The notes beneath the pieces are model-generated. The model had not been told where the DNA came from and did no database searches. It worked only from the letters and a program-made list of their open reading frames with translations. A stretch of DNA of 64,000 nt, taken from Otatea glauca (taxonomy: Eukaryota; Streptophyta; Magnoliopsida; Poales; Poaceae). Position numbers and translations under genes: made by a program. Positions 30,936 to 44,400 of the stretch are shown piece by piece. The DNA lies in the NCBI GenBank assembly GCA_036346275.1, contig CM070723.1:52530743-52594742 (forward strand), given 5' to 3'. Within the stretch, counting starts at the first letter, position 1, and each line of letters opens with the position of its first letter.

Positions 30936-32730
30936 TATATTGTAATGCCAATGTCCTCTGATCTTTCGTGTTGCTAAATGTCAATATGAAGTTGAGTTGA
31001 AGCTGGGATGCAGTGATGTTTGTTTGATTGGAGATTTGGAGTGATGTTTGTTTTATTGGAGCATTTGCTGCTTTATTGTAGAGTAAGAATATACATAATT
31101 GCTCTGCTGCTGTTCATACATAGATTTGCTCCCGAATAATTGCACTTTTATGGCTATAGCAAATTAGCAATATATAAGCCTGAACATAACTATTTCAATC
31201 ACACTCCAGCCTCTCTTCCTGCTCTCTCTATATATCCATAACCATTTCAATTCGTTCTACATTTTTGTGTATTTAACCCAACTGTTCTGTGTCCTTGTAT
31301 TCAGGAGCATGCTCTTTTTCTTATGTAGCTTAGAATATACAATAATAAGGAGGATTAGAGCATCCTGGAATATACAAATTGTTCATTGGGAGGATATTTA
31401 TTGTTATACCTCGTAGATCAAAACCTGCGGATACAACTCTTTCCACAAATATTCACATATGCTAGAAATTCCATCTGATGATGTTGTGTCATTTATTTGT
31501 TTCAGTACCAAGGACCCTAGGCAGCAGCCATTCAGTTTCATATTGGCCTGGGCTCAATGTTAAAAGGTAATCTCGTATCGACGAGCAATATATTCAATTC
31601 ATGCACAATCATTTGAGTTGTTTGTTATTGGCGCATGTGTTATTAGTTGCTATTGCTATCTTCTGGAAAGGAATGTTTTTTTTCATCACCTCTAAATGTC
31701 CATTGTTTGCTTGATTAGAAGATGCAGCAAGGGAATAATTATATAGCAGGCTTGATTTGACATTTCGATTTCATATGTCATATTCTTCCATCGAAATAGT
31801 TCCTTGGATGGTTTTTGATGTCTCAGAACATGAGCTTACTGATCTTGGTGATGCTTTTATATTGTGCATTTGAGAGTATATATGAAATTCATGATATGGC
31901 TGCAAATATGCACTCCTCATTTTTTTAAGCAACAGTCTATTTGCAGGATTTTAGTTACTCCTATGTTTGTCACATTATGGTTGTATTCTGAATTGGGTTT
32001 AATTGATCGGACTCAATTCAGTTTGAATGCTTTGAAGATTACAAGATTTTACAGAGTTTTCAAAATGTGACGTTACATCTTTGTTTTGCAATTTGAATCA
32101 ATAATTAACTTGTAATTTTGTGTCCCTAATTTCCTCCCTCCACCCCTCCTCTCCCCATCGTCTGTTCCTCCCTCCACCTCTTCTCTCCCATCGTCTGTCC
32201 ACCACAGCATCTCAGCCTGCACCACCGTGCAACTCCTCCCCGCAGGCATGCCCCTGCGCCACTCCTTACTTCCCCTACTCTCTCTTTCACGTTCCGATTC
32301 GAAAGCCAATGGCGAAGGCAGGTGAACATCTGGCGGTGGCGCCCTAGTCCCCTCCCGGTTGCTGGATCCAGCGGCGGTAGCCGGGGACGCGTCACCCCGA
32401 TGATGGGCGGCAACAACAACCACCGTCCGTACCTGCATCACCTATGCAAGCAGCTATCCATCTTTTTTATTATTATTCCTTTAGACCGGGCCGCAAGCAC
32501 AGGTCCGGCTCCATGACTTTTTTTAGGCTTGACATGGGCTCGACTCCATGGCCTCTCTCTCCTCATTAGGACCATTTTGGGAGCATATCGTGGATGCCCT
32601 CAACAAAATCCAGATCAGGGCCTGCTAAAGCCTGCACATACTGCTTCAGGCTACGTAAGTAAGCGTGATCATCTACAGTTCTAGCATGCTCCAGTAAGTC
32701 GTATATATATATATATATATGAAGTTTTTT
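30936..32730. other. Intergenic, one C/T-rich patch at 32130-32420
   Basis: AT-rich and without recognised genes. The patch at 32130-32420 is rich in CCTCC/CTCTCC and contains a degenerate duplication (CCCATCGTCTGTtCCTCCCTCCAC at about 32155 and 32190). Its minus-strand frame (32073-32441) looks like low-complexity sequence. Confidence 0.45.
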
Positions 32731-33084
32731 CTACGCTTGAGAGTACATACTCTCACCTCTAATATATCACATAAACGAATATGTTATATTTCTTTATCAC
32801 TTTCGGTATACTTCAATAATGATTTTAGGATACTACAATATGATTTTGTTGAAAAAATTTCATTGACACCCTTTATTTTTTGTCATATAGCTTTTTTCAT
32901 AAAAAAAAGGAGGATGTATAATTTAAATTATGCTATAAAGAGTGGATTTTGATGAATTTTTTCATAAAAATCACTTTAAAATATCTTATAATCAGTATTA
33001 GAGTATACTCAAAAGAATAAAGAGGTATAATAACATCATTTAAACAGTATACTTAGAGTAGGAGTACTACTCTCAGGAGTATAG
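32731..33084. mobile_element. Foldback-type MITE
   Basis: Ends CTACGCTTGAGAGTACATAC and an inverted counterpart GTACTACTCTCAGGAGTATAG. Inner stretches also pair imperfectly (TTGTTGAAAAAATTTCAT against ATGAATTTTTTCATAAAAAT), so the whole can fold. Non-coding. The target duplication is not clear. Confidence 0.45.
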
Positions 33085-33235
33085 AACTATTTCCCTTCCT
33101 CTCTCTCTCTATATATATACTTAGGGTACTATGATTCCAAATGCGCAAATTCAAGCCATATTCAAGTATATTTTTTAAAAATTTTAGTTGTAAGGTATAT
33201 ACCCATATTTAACAATTCAAATGAAACACGTACAT

Positions 33236-34773
<1,538 letters not shown>

Positions 34774-34775
34774 TA

Positions 34776-35035
34776 CTCACTCTAGTCACATATACGTACT
34801 GTTTTGGAATATATGTAGTTAAACTTTTTAAATTTTTGACCATTAATATCTTTTTAATTATTTATATATTGTATACAAAAAAATCATACGTGTAGACTTG
34901 TCTCGAAAAATAATTTCATAATATTATCATTTTATTGGATTTTATAAATATATTGCAATAGAAATTAGTGGTCAAAGTATCATTTTGGGAACTATGTCAA
35001 TATCCAAAACGATATGTATTTGTGACCGGAGAGAG
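34776..35035. mobile_element. Stowaway-like MITE, copy 3 of the 260-bp family
   Basis: TA at 34774-34775 and 35036-35037. Ends CTCACTCTAGTCACATATAC and GTATTTGTGACCGGAGAGAG. It is internally close to the 8389-8652 copy (AGAAATTAGTGGTCAAAGT, CAATATCCAAAACGATA). Confidence 0.85.
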
Positions 35036-35037
35036 TA

Positions 35038-35410
35038 TATATACGAGGCTAACTAGCATTATTATACCCCGTATATAATTGTGTCAGATGTTTATACTTA
35101 AGTGGTATGCTTTGGAGGCCGTGGCTGTCTTAAAAGACTTAATTACAAATACATTTGGTGGGAACATGTACATTTTTAAATGTATATGAACATTAAAATC
35201 AATATAGCTGGGTTGCGTTGCGTGCATGCCTGATTAAATAATTGCATGCCAAGCGAGAAACATAGTCACGAAATGTGTGTGAAGGGGATTTGGTATAACC
35301 TTATCATGGTACTAGCAATCATCATTCTTCATAGTGTACGGAGATTGGAACCTTCACTCCCATCAACTTTTCTCTCTCATAACTACACACATCCACATTT
35401 AAGATTAATG

Positions 35411-35441
<31 letters not shown>

Positions 35442-35537
35442 ATCCCCATTCATCTAGTATATGGAGATTGAAATATCGACTCATATCATATTTTCTCCAT
35501 TTGCACTACATACATTCACGTGCAATATTCATGATGC
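35038..35537. other. Intergenic with a degenerate ~120-bp direct repeat
   Basis: Two loosely similar stretches, about 35325-35405 and 35450-35530, share GGAGATTG, CTC-ATCA, TTTTCTC and ACACATCCAC/ACATTCAC. They are separated by a TA run. No gene. Confidence 0.35.
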
Positions 35538-35559
35538 CACTACAAGAATCAGGGAAAAA

Positions 35560-36055
35560 TTCGTGAGCCAAAAACCCATGAATTTAAGCTAAAACCCACG
35601 AATTTAATTTAAATTCGTGAGCAAACCGTCGAATTTAGTTCACGAATTTAACTCGACGAAATTAATTAATTAAATTCGTGGGTACCCACGAATTTAAGTT
35701 AAATTCGTGGGTTTCTTCCAAGCCCACGAATTTAATTGGGTTTCTGAGTTAAATTCGTGGGTTTAATAAACCCACGATTTATCAGCTTAAATTGTGGGTT
35801 TAATAAACCCACGATTTATGAGATTAAATTGTGGGCTAAATAACCCACGAATTTATCAGATTAAATTCGTGGGTTTAATAAACCCACGAATTTAATCTGA
35901 TAAATTCGTGGGTTTAATAAACCCACGAATTTAATCTGATAAATTCGTGGGTTATTTAGCCCACGAATTTAATCTGTTAAATTCGTGGGTTTAGTAAACC
36001 CACGAATTTAATCTGTTTAAATTCGTGGGTTTATTAAACCCACGAATTTAACTGT
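35560..36055. repeat. Palindrome array, left arm of the CACTA element
   Basis: Repeating ~40-base unit, each unit itself a palindrome of the form AAATTCGTGGG-TTTAATAA-CCCACGAATTT separated by AATCTGAT. Around 35830-35975 several units form one larger, nearly perfect palindrome with arms of about 70 bases. The mirrored variants GGGCTAAATAACCC and GGGTTATTTAGCCC sit at equal distances from the centre. Confidence 0.85.
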
Positions 36056-36484
36056 CATTTTTACAAAAAAAATGTATATATATCCATATATATATCCAAA
36101 TGTATGTATTTTATATATATGTATCGCACTCAATACATATAACAACTAAAGAAGAAAAGAAAAGGCAAAAAGAAAATTGAAACTAAAAATTGCCAAGCGA
36201 AGAATAAACAAGAAGGATCATCTATTTTGTTCAAATCTGATCAGAAACACTAACACAAAAGATAAACTCCACAATGAAGTTCAAGCGAACGAAGAATTAA
36301 CAAACAAGACACCAAACCTATTACCAGTACTAAAATACTGAAACCAACCTTTTAACTCTTCAAAACCGGCTTAAAACTAAGTCTCCGAATGTACAAAATT
36401 TCGCATGACCTCTCTTGTAAATAGGACATCCACTCAGCAGACAAAAAAACATTTGCAGTCATAATATATATATCAATCTCTCAA

Positions 36485-36850
36485 ACCGTAAGGAGACATT
36501 CTACACGGTCGGGAGGCGGCCGGCCGGGCGGCGGCGGCGACCGGCGAATCTGCGGCGGGCGGGCTGCCGGCCAAGCGGGGCGGCGTAAGCGGCAGCCGGC
36601 CGGGCGGGTCTCTGACGGCCGAAGCGGCAGCGGCGCGGGAGGCGGCGGGGTGGTGGCTCAGGCGACCGAGTGGGCGGCGCGAGGCGAAGGGGCGAAGCGG
36701 GCGGCGGCGGACCAGGCGGGCCGACAACGCGGACGGCGAAGCGCGGCGCGAGCGAGCGAATGGGCTGGCTCGGGCGGCGGCGTCGCGCGGCGGCAAGGCA
36801 CGCGCGTGGCGGGAGGCAACATGGGGGGCGGCGTGTGTGCGGCGTAGGGT
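36485..36850. other. GC-rich insert in the CACTA element
   Basis: About 365 bases of GGCGG/CCGGC-rich sequence between AT-rich arms. Frames on both strands are open but low-complexity Ala/Arg/Pro (for example minus 36473-36796). It could be a captured gene fragment. No domain recognised. Confidence 0.45.
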
Positions 36851-36863
36851 TTTTTTGCCACGT

Positions 36864-37205
36864 TTAAATTCGTGGGTATGCCCGGGCCCACGAATTTAAA
36901 AGTTTAAATTCGTGGGTAATTTGTGGCCCACGAATTTAAAAGTTTAAATTCGTGGGTAATGGTTGGCCCACGAATTTAAATGTTTAAATTCGTGGGTAAT
37001 TTCTGGCCCACGAATTTAAACGATTAAATTCATGGGTTTTATTTTAGCTCACGAATTCAAATAAATAAATTCGTGGGTTTCATTTTGGCCCACGAATTTA
37101 ATTAAAAACGTGGGTTTTATACAAACCGACGAATTTAAATAAATAAATTCGTGAGTTTTGTGCCTACGAATTTAAAAAACCCACGAATTTTTCCCTGATT
37201 CTTGT
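36864..37205. repeat. Subterminal array, right arm of the CACTA element
   Basis: At least seven inverted pairs of TTTAAATTCGTGGGT and GCCCACGAATTTAAA with spacers of 8-12 bases, decaying towards the right end. Confidence 0.8.
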
Positions 37206-37380
37206 AGCGTGCTGATAGCTATATAGTACTAGTGTTAACTAATATAGCGAATCTTTTCACAATATATACGTGGCTAGCTAACACACATGGCGCACGATGG
37301 ATCTGCATCACATGATCTAAACTGGTAGCTCGCTTTTACCCAGAAAAAAAAAACTTTTGTCGGTGAACACGACATGCATG

Positions 37381-38573
37381 CCGGGGCGTACCCAGGGTAA
37401 AAATAGAGGTACTCATAGGAGGAAGCTAATATATAAGAAAACCCGTACTAAAATACATGTAATTCAAAATACTTAGTTCAATCTAATTAAATTCATACGT
37501 AAATAGACAAAAGTCAAAGTAATAATGTAAAATACACCTAAAATACCTTGGTAATGAATATAACGCCCTAAATGCCCGCATCTACGTGCGGGTAGCAATC
37601 TGTAGAACAAAAGTAGTTAAATTAGTGAGACAATTAGAAAATTATGAGCAATTACTAACATTGAAAATTTGAAATGATAAGTTGAGACTATACTAGAGAA
37701 TAATTTACTAATCAACTAATAATTTAAATTTACTAATCAACCAATAATCTTATATGCAATTATACGGTGTCATTGTATCATTTTTGCAATTTACTAATCA
37801 ACCAATAATTAAAATTAAGAACTTACCATATCCTCTCTCCCTCTCGGGCTCAGCCGAAGGAATCGTTCACTCCTCCTTAGTGCGCTAGCCACGCTCCTCA
37901 TGGCCCCGCCCCACCATCTACTTCAAATGGTGCGGCGCCTAGCGTCCTTCCTTCACCCAGCGGCTGGCGCGGCACCCCGAGTCCCAACCAGACGCAGCAA
38001 GCCGGCGCCCCTCCTCCACTCGGTGCGGCGGTGCCCCTCCTTAATTGGTTGGCGGAGCCGAGGGAGGCAAGCGTCCTCCTTCACCCAGAGGTCGGCACCG
38101 TGGTGGCACCCCTCCTCCACCCGGTGCGACTCCCGGTGCCCCTCCTTCACCCGGCGCGGTGAGCCCGACGCCCCTCCTTCACCCGAAGGCCGGTGAGTCG
38201 CCCTCTCGCTCGACACTAGATTAGGATATGAGGACTGGGGAATTAGGGATTGATTGAGTTAGGTTCAAGTGAGACTATATCTAGCTGTCTAGTGTGGTCT
38301 GGTTCAACCACACCCAAACCATGGACGTACAGTTGGACACGGTCCCTTCTCTTCTTCAACCTCCATTTTTTGGTTCGGTGGCTCCCTACTGCTTCTTGCA
38401 AAAGTGCCGGTGTGCCCTGCCTCCTCCTGTTCGTGGCTCGCTAGCCAGTAGCCGGTGCTCTGCCACCGCATAGCAACAAAAAATGATGACAATCCTATAG
38501 CTAGGGTTTATAGGGGTGTGATGGATAGAGTTGATGCGTTAGCCACCTCATGCACCCCGTGCGTCCACCACTG
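37381..38573. mobile_element. Possible hAT-like element
   Basis: The left edge CCGGGGCGTACCCAGG and the right edge GCGTCCACCACTG are imperfect inverted repeats of the hAT type. The flanks both contain CATG-rich sequence but a clean 8-bp duplication is not seen (CATGCATG against ACAACATG). The interior is AT-rich to 37820, then a GC-rich block with repeated CCCCTCCTTCACCCGG-like units at 37920-38190. No gene. Confidence 0.3.
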
Positions 38574-38633
38574 ACAACATGCATGCATACATAAATTGGT
38601 CGGCACATGCGTACAAAACATGAACGCACGCAT

Positions 38634-39507
38634 TAGGGGCGGATCTGGTATTGGGACATGGGTGTACAGATGTACACTCAAAAATTTTGGCAAAAAATCA
38701 ATATTTAATAGGTATATTACATGTATATACTAGAAAGTTTGTTGAAAATACGAAATTAAATGTGTGTGTGCTGGTCCAACCCACTCCAATCGGGTTCGCA
38801 GGCCACAGCCTGGCTAACTGGCCCAACCTCGCGCGGCCCAGCCCCAAGTTGCCATAACTCATCCTCACTCGGCACTCCTGCGACCTGCGGCACAACACCT
38901 CTAGTCTTCAGATCAGCAATCCACATCTATTTTGTGACGCCGCTCCTGCCTCCAGATCGACAGATCCGCCGGTGGCCGCGGAGTGTTGACGGGGATCACA
39001 GGGCGACGGGCTGTGTTGTGCCGGCGCCGCCACCGCGGGCCTGAGAAGCGCGGAGGGCTCATCGCTAACGCTTGACGGGGCGACAGGCGGAGGCGTAGAG
39101 GGCGCAGAAGAGGCCGCGGCGCGGGGGAGTTGGTCACCGGGGCTGCCTACACCGCCACGGTGCGGGGAGCAGGGGCGCGCTGCGCGCCGAACCGCCGACT
39201 CGCCAGTGCCCAGTGACGCGGGGGAGAAGGCCAGCAGGGGCGCACCGGCACTGCTCTGCTTCACGCTCACACCTTCACCGTCCTATGGCCTGAGCACGAG
39301 CAATTTTATTCGGTTATTCACGCCTTCAATTATTTAGCCCTGAGCAATTGATTCATGCAATTTATTCAGTTATTCACACTTGCCTGAAATCCGTTATGTT
39401 GATTCATTGATCGCTAGTTTGCTACTGCAGTACTGCTTGTCTCATTGTTTGATACTCTGATTGTGGCAATCTAAACACCTATTACGAAAATTCTGGATTC
39501 GCTGCTA
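38634..39507. mobile_element. Non-autonomous hAT-like element
   Basis: Left end TAGGGGCGGATCTGG, right end CTGGATTCGCTGCTA as its imperfect inverse. The 8-bp target duplication is GCACGCAT (38626-38633) against GCACGAAT (39508-39515), 7 of 8 matching. 874 bases. The interior holds a GC-rich block (38930-39260) whose open frames have no recognisable domain. No transposase. Confidence 0.7.
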
Positions 39508-39515
39508 GCACGAAT

Positions 39516-41457
39516 GCAGAAAGGCGACTTTCCTCGCGCTGTGGCCGCCATTAAACACCGTGCACCCACCCGAAATCTCCTCTTTTTGCGACTCGCGCGC
39601 AGTCGTCGCGATGCCATGCATTGCAGCATATCGATCTCTGCAGAGTGGAGCTTTTGACGACATCACCTTCTGATCAATGGATCCATCGATAAGAAAAGCA
39701 TGCATGTATGTACGCGCGACGTCAATGCACTGCAAGTGGGCCTTATCATGCATGCAGATATATCGATTGAAATTGAATCGCGTCCGTCAATGCGAGCGTC
39801 GGCCGGGCGCATGCATGCACACAAACGCAGCCTTTTGGTATGCATGTGCCATGCAACCCACACAAGCACAGTATTGCAACTGCAAGTGACTGGTCGATCG
39901 ACCTCAACTGATCCTCACCCAAAACCATAGGCGCCGCTCGTAAGAAGAATTAAATTTAGGAGGTACTTCTATATATCACTGTGTGAAAGTTCTATAAATA
40001 TTAAAGTATTAATAAAAAATAGATGGTGATTACTATTACTTACCCTTTCACTTGTAGCGAGGAGTTTTGCTCATGACCACCGACAGCATGCATCGACATG
40101 TTGTTTGCTGGCAGAAATTAACCCATATACTACCTACATTTAAGGTGGGGGGTTTCTGGCTCAGTCGGCCCCTCCACATCACCTCTTTTGCGGGAGCCTC
40201 TTCGGAAATTCCAAAATTGTACTTCTATAGGCTCTTTTGCAAAAAGGGCCCTTTGAAAATTTTGAAATTGCACTTAGGTCCCTCCGCAAATACCAAAATT
40301 ACGTTTAAGTCCTTCATCGGCTCTTTGGCAAAAAAAAACCTTTTCGGAATTTCTAAAATTGGGTTTAGGTCGTCCCACCAACCTCTTTTGCAAAAAAAAA
40401 AAACTTGTGATTTCGCAAGTTCAAATCTAGCTCCTTCTCTAGCCTTTTGCAGAAAAAAAACTCATGATTTTAGAAAATTTCATACAGACCTGGTGGGTGA
40501 TCACACTCTAGCTTGTCATCAGCCGGAGACAGGTAGATATATCATATATATTATGCTACGGTTGGCGAAAACCCATGCTAATGGGACCAATTTGGCACCC
40601 ACATGTCAGACTCTATGCAAGCACGCTTTGTTCGTATCCAAAACCGTATGCATAGCAGCTCGATCATGCATCTTGCTGGGGTCCAATAGTCTATAGTAGC
40701 TACTAGCTGCATGTATAATATATATATATATATATATATTACATGCAGAACAGAAGAGCGGCGGTTTCGACTTTTCAAAGACAACAAGATATTTCTTTGG
40801 CCACCGTCTTTGTTGTCATTTATGTGGATTTTTTTTAAATAAAAGTGCAATACTACGAAGGCAAGGCAACGCAAAATGTATCTAATTAAGGCAAGGCAAG
40901 GCAATGAATTGAACTACGTACTATTCCATGACGAATGTACCACCAGCTAGAAAGTACTAGCTAGACTAGACTAGTAAATGCATGTTTAGCTAGAGGCCGG
41001 CCTGGCCGGGGGAGAGGCTGCAGAGATGAGGTCGTGCTTGCATTGCTGCAGGTAGCACGGCGGCGAGTTAAAGAGGGGCCAATGCACGGCCAAGGGGAAG
41101 CCACCAAGCATGTTGGAGCCAAAGAAAGAAAGAAAGCAAGCAAGCGAGCATGCAGACGGCCGCTCTGCGTGCGTGCATGCATGGTCTGGTGACTCTGGTC
41201 TGGTCTGGTCTACTACTGATTCGGTTCTCGAAACGCTAAGGCTATGGCATGCAATACTACTACGACGACGACCAGCAGCTAGCTTTTGTGCGTGCCATGC
41301 ATGCATGCATTTACTAAGTACTCCATCCCTTTCCGAATACATGTCGTTCTTGCTTTCAAATCTTGTTTTGTAAATACATATCATTCTATGATTTTGATGT
41401 GACTTTGTACCATTTGTTCCTTCTATACTCCTTCTCTTAAGCTATTTTCAACGTTAT
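39516..41457. other. Intergenic; degenerate ~90-bp repeats and a truncated MITE
   Basis: At 40110-40500 there are four or five degenerate units sharing CCTCTTTTGCAAAAA and AATTTCTAAAATTGGGTTTAGGTC; the 209-codon frame across them is an artefact. At 41319 a Stowaway-type end (TA-CTCCATCCCTTTCCGAATAC) starts a MITE that appears to be truncated or split by D1. A short minus-strand frame beginning MLGGFPLAVHWPLF (about 41113-40988) has an ATG and reads like possible coding sequence, but has no recognised family. Confidence 0.4.
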
Positions 41458-44400
41458 TGTGAGGCCCCCATTTTTGATAAATCAATACCAAAAATGGATA
41501 CCATGTGCATACAGTACTAGTCCCATGATCAGTAGCTAGTACGCACAAATACAAATTGTTATCACAGTCATACACAAACTTTATTACACAGCGGAAGTAA
41601 GATTACATATTATTTTTACAATACCAAAAGTAAAATTGCAGTGGAGACAACATTCTGTAGTATGCCTTTTAACCCATTGTCCCACAGGCAACTGACAGAG
41701 AAAATCCTTAGAAAAAGTCATCGTTAAATTCCCCGTATCCTGCATCAACGTAAGATTCGTCGGGGAAATCTGTCCCTTCACCTAAAAATATCAACAGTGG
41801 CAAGTTGAGTACTTACGTACTCGCAAGACTTATGCAAAACCTAAAATACATGCAGGCCATTTCAAAGAAAGGCTATTAAGGTTAATTTGCATAAAGCTGG
41901 TTTTTAAAATGTAAATACAGAATAATAGATTGTAAAACAGGATTTAAGTAAAAGCAAGTAAATTCTGAAGTAACGTAAAGTAAACATCAATATTTCACAA
42001 TTGCTTAGGTATAACGACCATATCCAAAATCATTCCACCAACACAAGTGGAATATTAACAACGCATGATAGAAACCACATTTTATGAAAATAAGCAAAAC
42101 AGCTAACTATGTGATGACTTTACCAAGTGTCCATGACCGCGGACGCGGCTAATCGATTAGTTTTTACACTCTGCAGAGGTATACAGCTTTCCCCACAAGA
42201 CATGACTGACTCTTTGAGCAATCGATATTTGCACACTTCCTTTGGTGTGCCGCAGAGAGTCATGTTATAACTGTTACATTATTTAAACCTAACTTTGCAC
42301 CAGCACGATGACGACAAACCCATTTTGTGGAGTAAGAACTCAGAGCATAGAAATGATGGAACTACCCACAGTATGGCGTACATCGTTATATTGGTAGACG
42401 TTTAATCCATGATCACCTCGGTGTGGACGTCCCGTCGAGCAATTCATTAAGAAACAGCTCGTACTACTCCGGCCTTCCAAGTGCAAAGCTAGTTTTAAAC
42501 AACTTAATAAGTTAGAGCTGTCCCATACCAAAGACTTGTGGTTGTATGAATTTTCTTGGCCTGAAAACAACTCATAGTTCGGTCCTTAATCCGACACGGG
42601 CAATAATCTCCACCCTATTCTACGTGCAAAACATGCACACACGGCTATTGCCAATAATTGCCCGCATCTAAACCATAGTTTTATTTTCATTTTCCAACCA
42701 AAATACCAACCACAAAAATAGTCATACCCATCTAAATGTCATAACCAAGGTATTTAACCATGTCACAGTTTTATGTTCATTATAGCTCGGCTAAGCATGT
42801 CACTAATGTGAGTAACCCAGTTTGACATCAATTACTGTCTAAGTTATTCTTAGGGTTATCAAGGTTCACAAATCCATACTTATCAAGGAAGTTCTATGTG
42901 ACAATAGGTACAACTACCAATACCCAAAATATAGCAGACTTTAATAAAAGTAAAGTATGCAGTAAAACATTTAATGAAAATATTTATAAAACTGGGATCA
43001 ATATGATCAAAGAAATTTGCTTGCCTTGTTGATTATCCTCGACTTCGAACTCCTGTTCGTCGAATAAACCGGGTTCGTCGGGTTCTACACGTCGTACGGC
43101 AACATATAACAAATACCAAATTTTAATAGAGCCAAAAAGAAATCAGATGGAAATATTCAAATAAAATGATTTCACAAATTCAGGAATGATTACATGAGTT
43201 ATTTGTTTTTCTTTTGCAATTTAAAGATATGATTTATTTAAGCCATTATTGCATTATTTACTATCCATTTTATAACTTAAATTTTTCTTATAACACACCC
43301 TAAGTATTATTACAGATTCTGGTTCCTGAGATTACAAGAATTCTAATAAAATTTATTTTACTAAATTTGGAGGTTATTTGCAAAATTTCCATGTATGACG
43401 TATTCCTAACTCTTCGTTTGAATTTAAATTCGAATTTCAAATAAAATTCAATTCTGAAATATTTTTGTATATTCTGAATCTACTGGATTTTAGATGAATT
43501 TAGAAATTTATTTCATCAAATTTTGTTAAGTGATTCAAAAGTTATGGCTAAATGAATATCTAGGTTTTGATTAAATACTAAAACCGAAAATTGCCGAAAA
43601 TGGAAAGTGCGCTTTCGCGAAAACGCGCTTTCCATTTCGGCGGAACCGCGCTGAGGCGCTGATAAATGGGGTCCACTCGCGTCCGGTAGCGTCTTTGCTG
43701 GCCGACGCTGGCTGGGAACCCGCATGGATCGCTGCTGCGCTGCGGTGACGGCGGGTCCGCATGTCGGCAGCGCGGCCCAACAGACGCGGCCGACAGCCGG
43801 GCCCGCTTGGCGGTGACCCGAGCAGATCACGGCAAGACGAGCTCGCGGCCGGCGAGCACGGCGGAATCACGGAATGGGTTCCGGATTCATGCTCAGCACA
43901 CTCGTGCGCATCTTTGGGTGGTGGCGCTTCGGCCGGAGATGGCCGGAGGCGGCCTGCCACCGGAGAGGGGCGGCGGAGCTCACGACTCACCGGTGTTCTC
44001 GCAAAACGAGACCTTCCCGAGCTTGAAGATCACTACCAAAAGCATCAGTGGACTTCAAGGATCCCATTTCTGGGTTTAGTTCAAAGAATGAGCGGCGGAA
44101 TAGAGGTCTCACCGTGCGCGGTGGCGGCGGAAGAAAAACACGCGGAGGAGCTCGCGGGGAAGAATGAGTTTCGTAGGGGCTCGGGATGGACTTGGGAGGC
44201 ACGAGGAAGCTTCAGCGCGGATTGGGATGAAATGGTGGAGTGGAAAATATGGTGTTTGGCCCTCTTTGCGGTTTCGCGGAATTGGGGACGATGACCAAAG
44301 CAACGGCGGAATGGCTTGCACTCGAGCTAGCTGGGTCGGCGGCGACGAGATGGGTGCCTTATATATGGCGCGAGAGAGCGGTTGAGCGCAGCGCGAGAAA

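Larger units (their letters stand above)
35538..37209. mobile_element. Non-autonomous CACTA element with palindromic subterminal arrays
   Basis: Left end CACTACAAGAATCAGGGAAA. The right end is the inverted copy, ending TTCTTGTAGCG (CG for TG, one change). A 3-bp duplication TGC lies on each side (35535-35537, 37210-37212). Both arms are packed with inverted pairs of AAATTCGTGGGT and ACCCACGAATTT, the expected arrangement of transposase-binding subterminal repeats. The left array runs to about 36055 and the right from 36864. There is no transposase gene: the centre is AT-rich, then very GC-rich. It was presumably mobilised in trans. Confidence 0.85.

Noticed and set aside
35560..36055. Regular ~40-base repeats resembling a CRISPR array
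   Set aside because: The units are palindromes with near-constant spacers inside an element with CACTA ends in plant DNA. There are no unique spacers and no cas genes.
36473..36796. 107-codon minus-strand frame in the CACTA insert
   Set aside because: Ala/Arg/Pro repeats from GGCGG-rich DNA, equally open on the other strand.
40067..40696. 209-codon plus-strand frame
   Set aside because: It covers the degenerate ~90-base repeats and reads as repeated non-protein sequence. No family resemblance.
43761..44294. 177-codon frame in D1
   Set aside because: It lies in the GC-rich part of an LTR and is not kept in D2 or D3.
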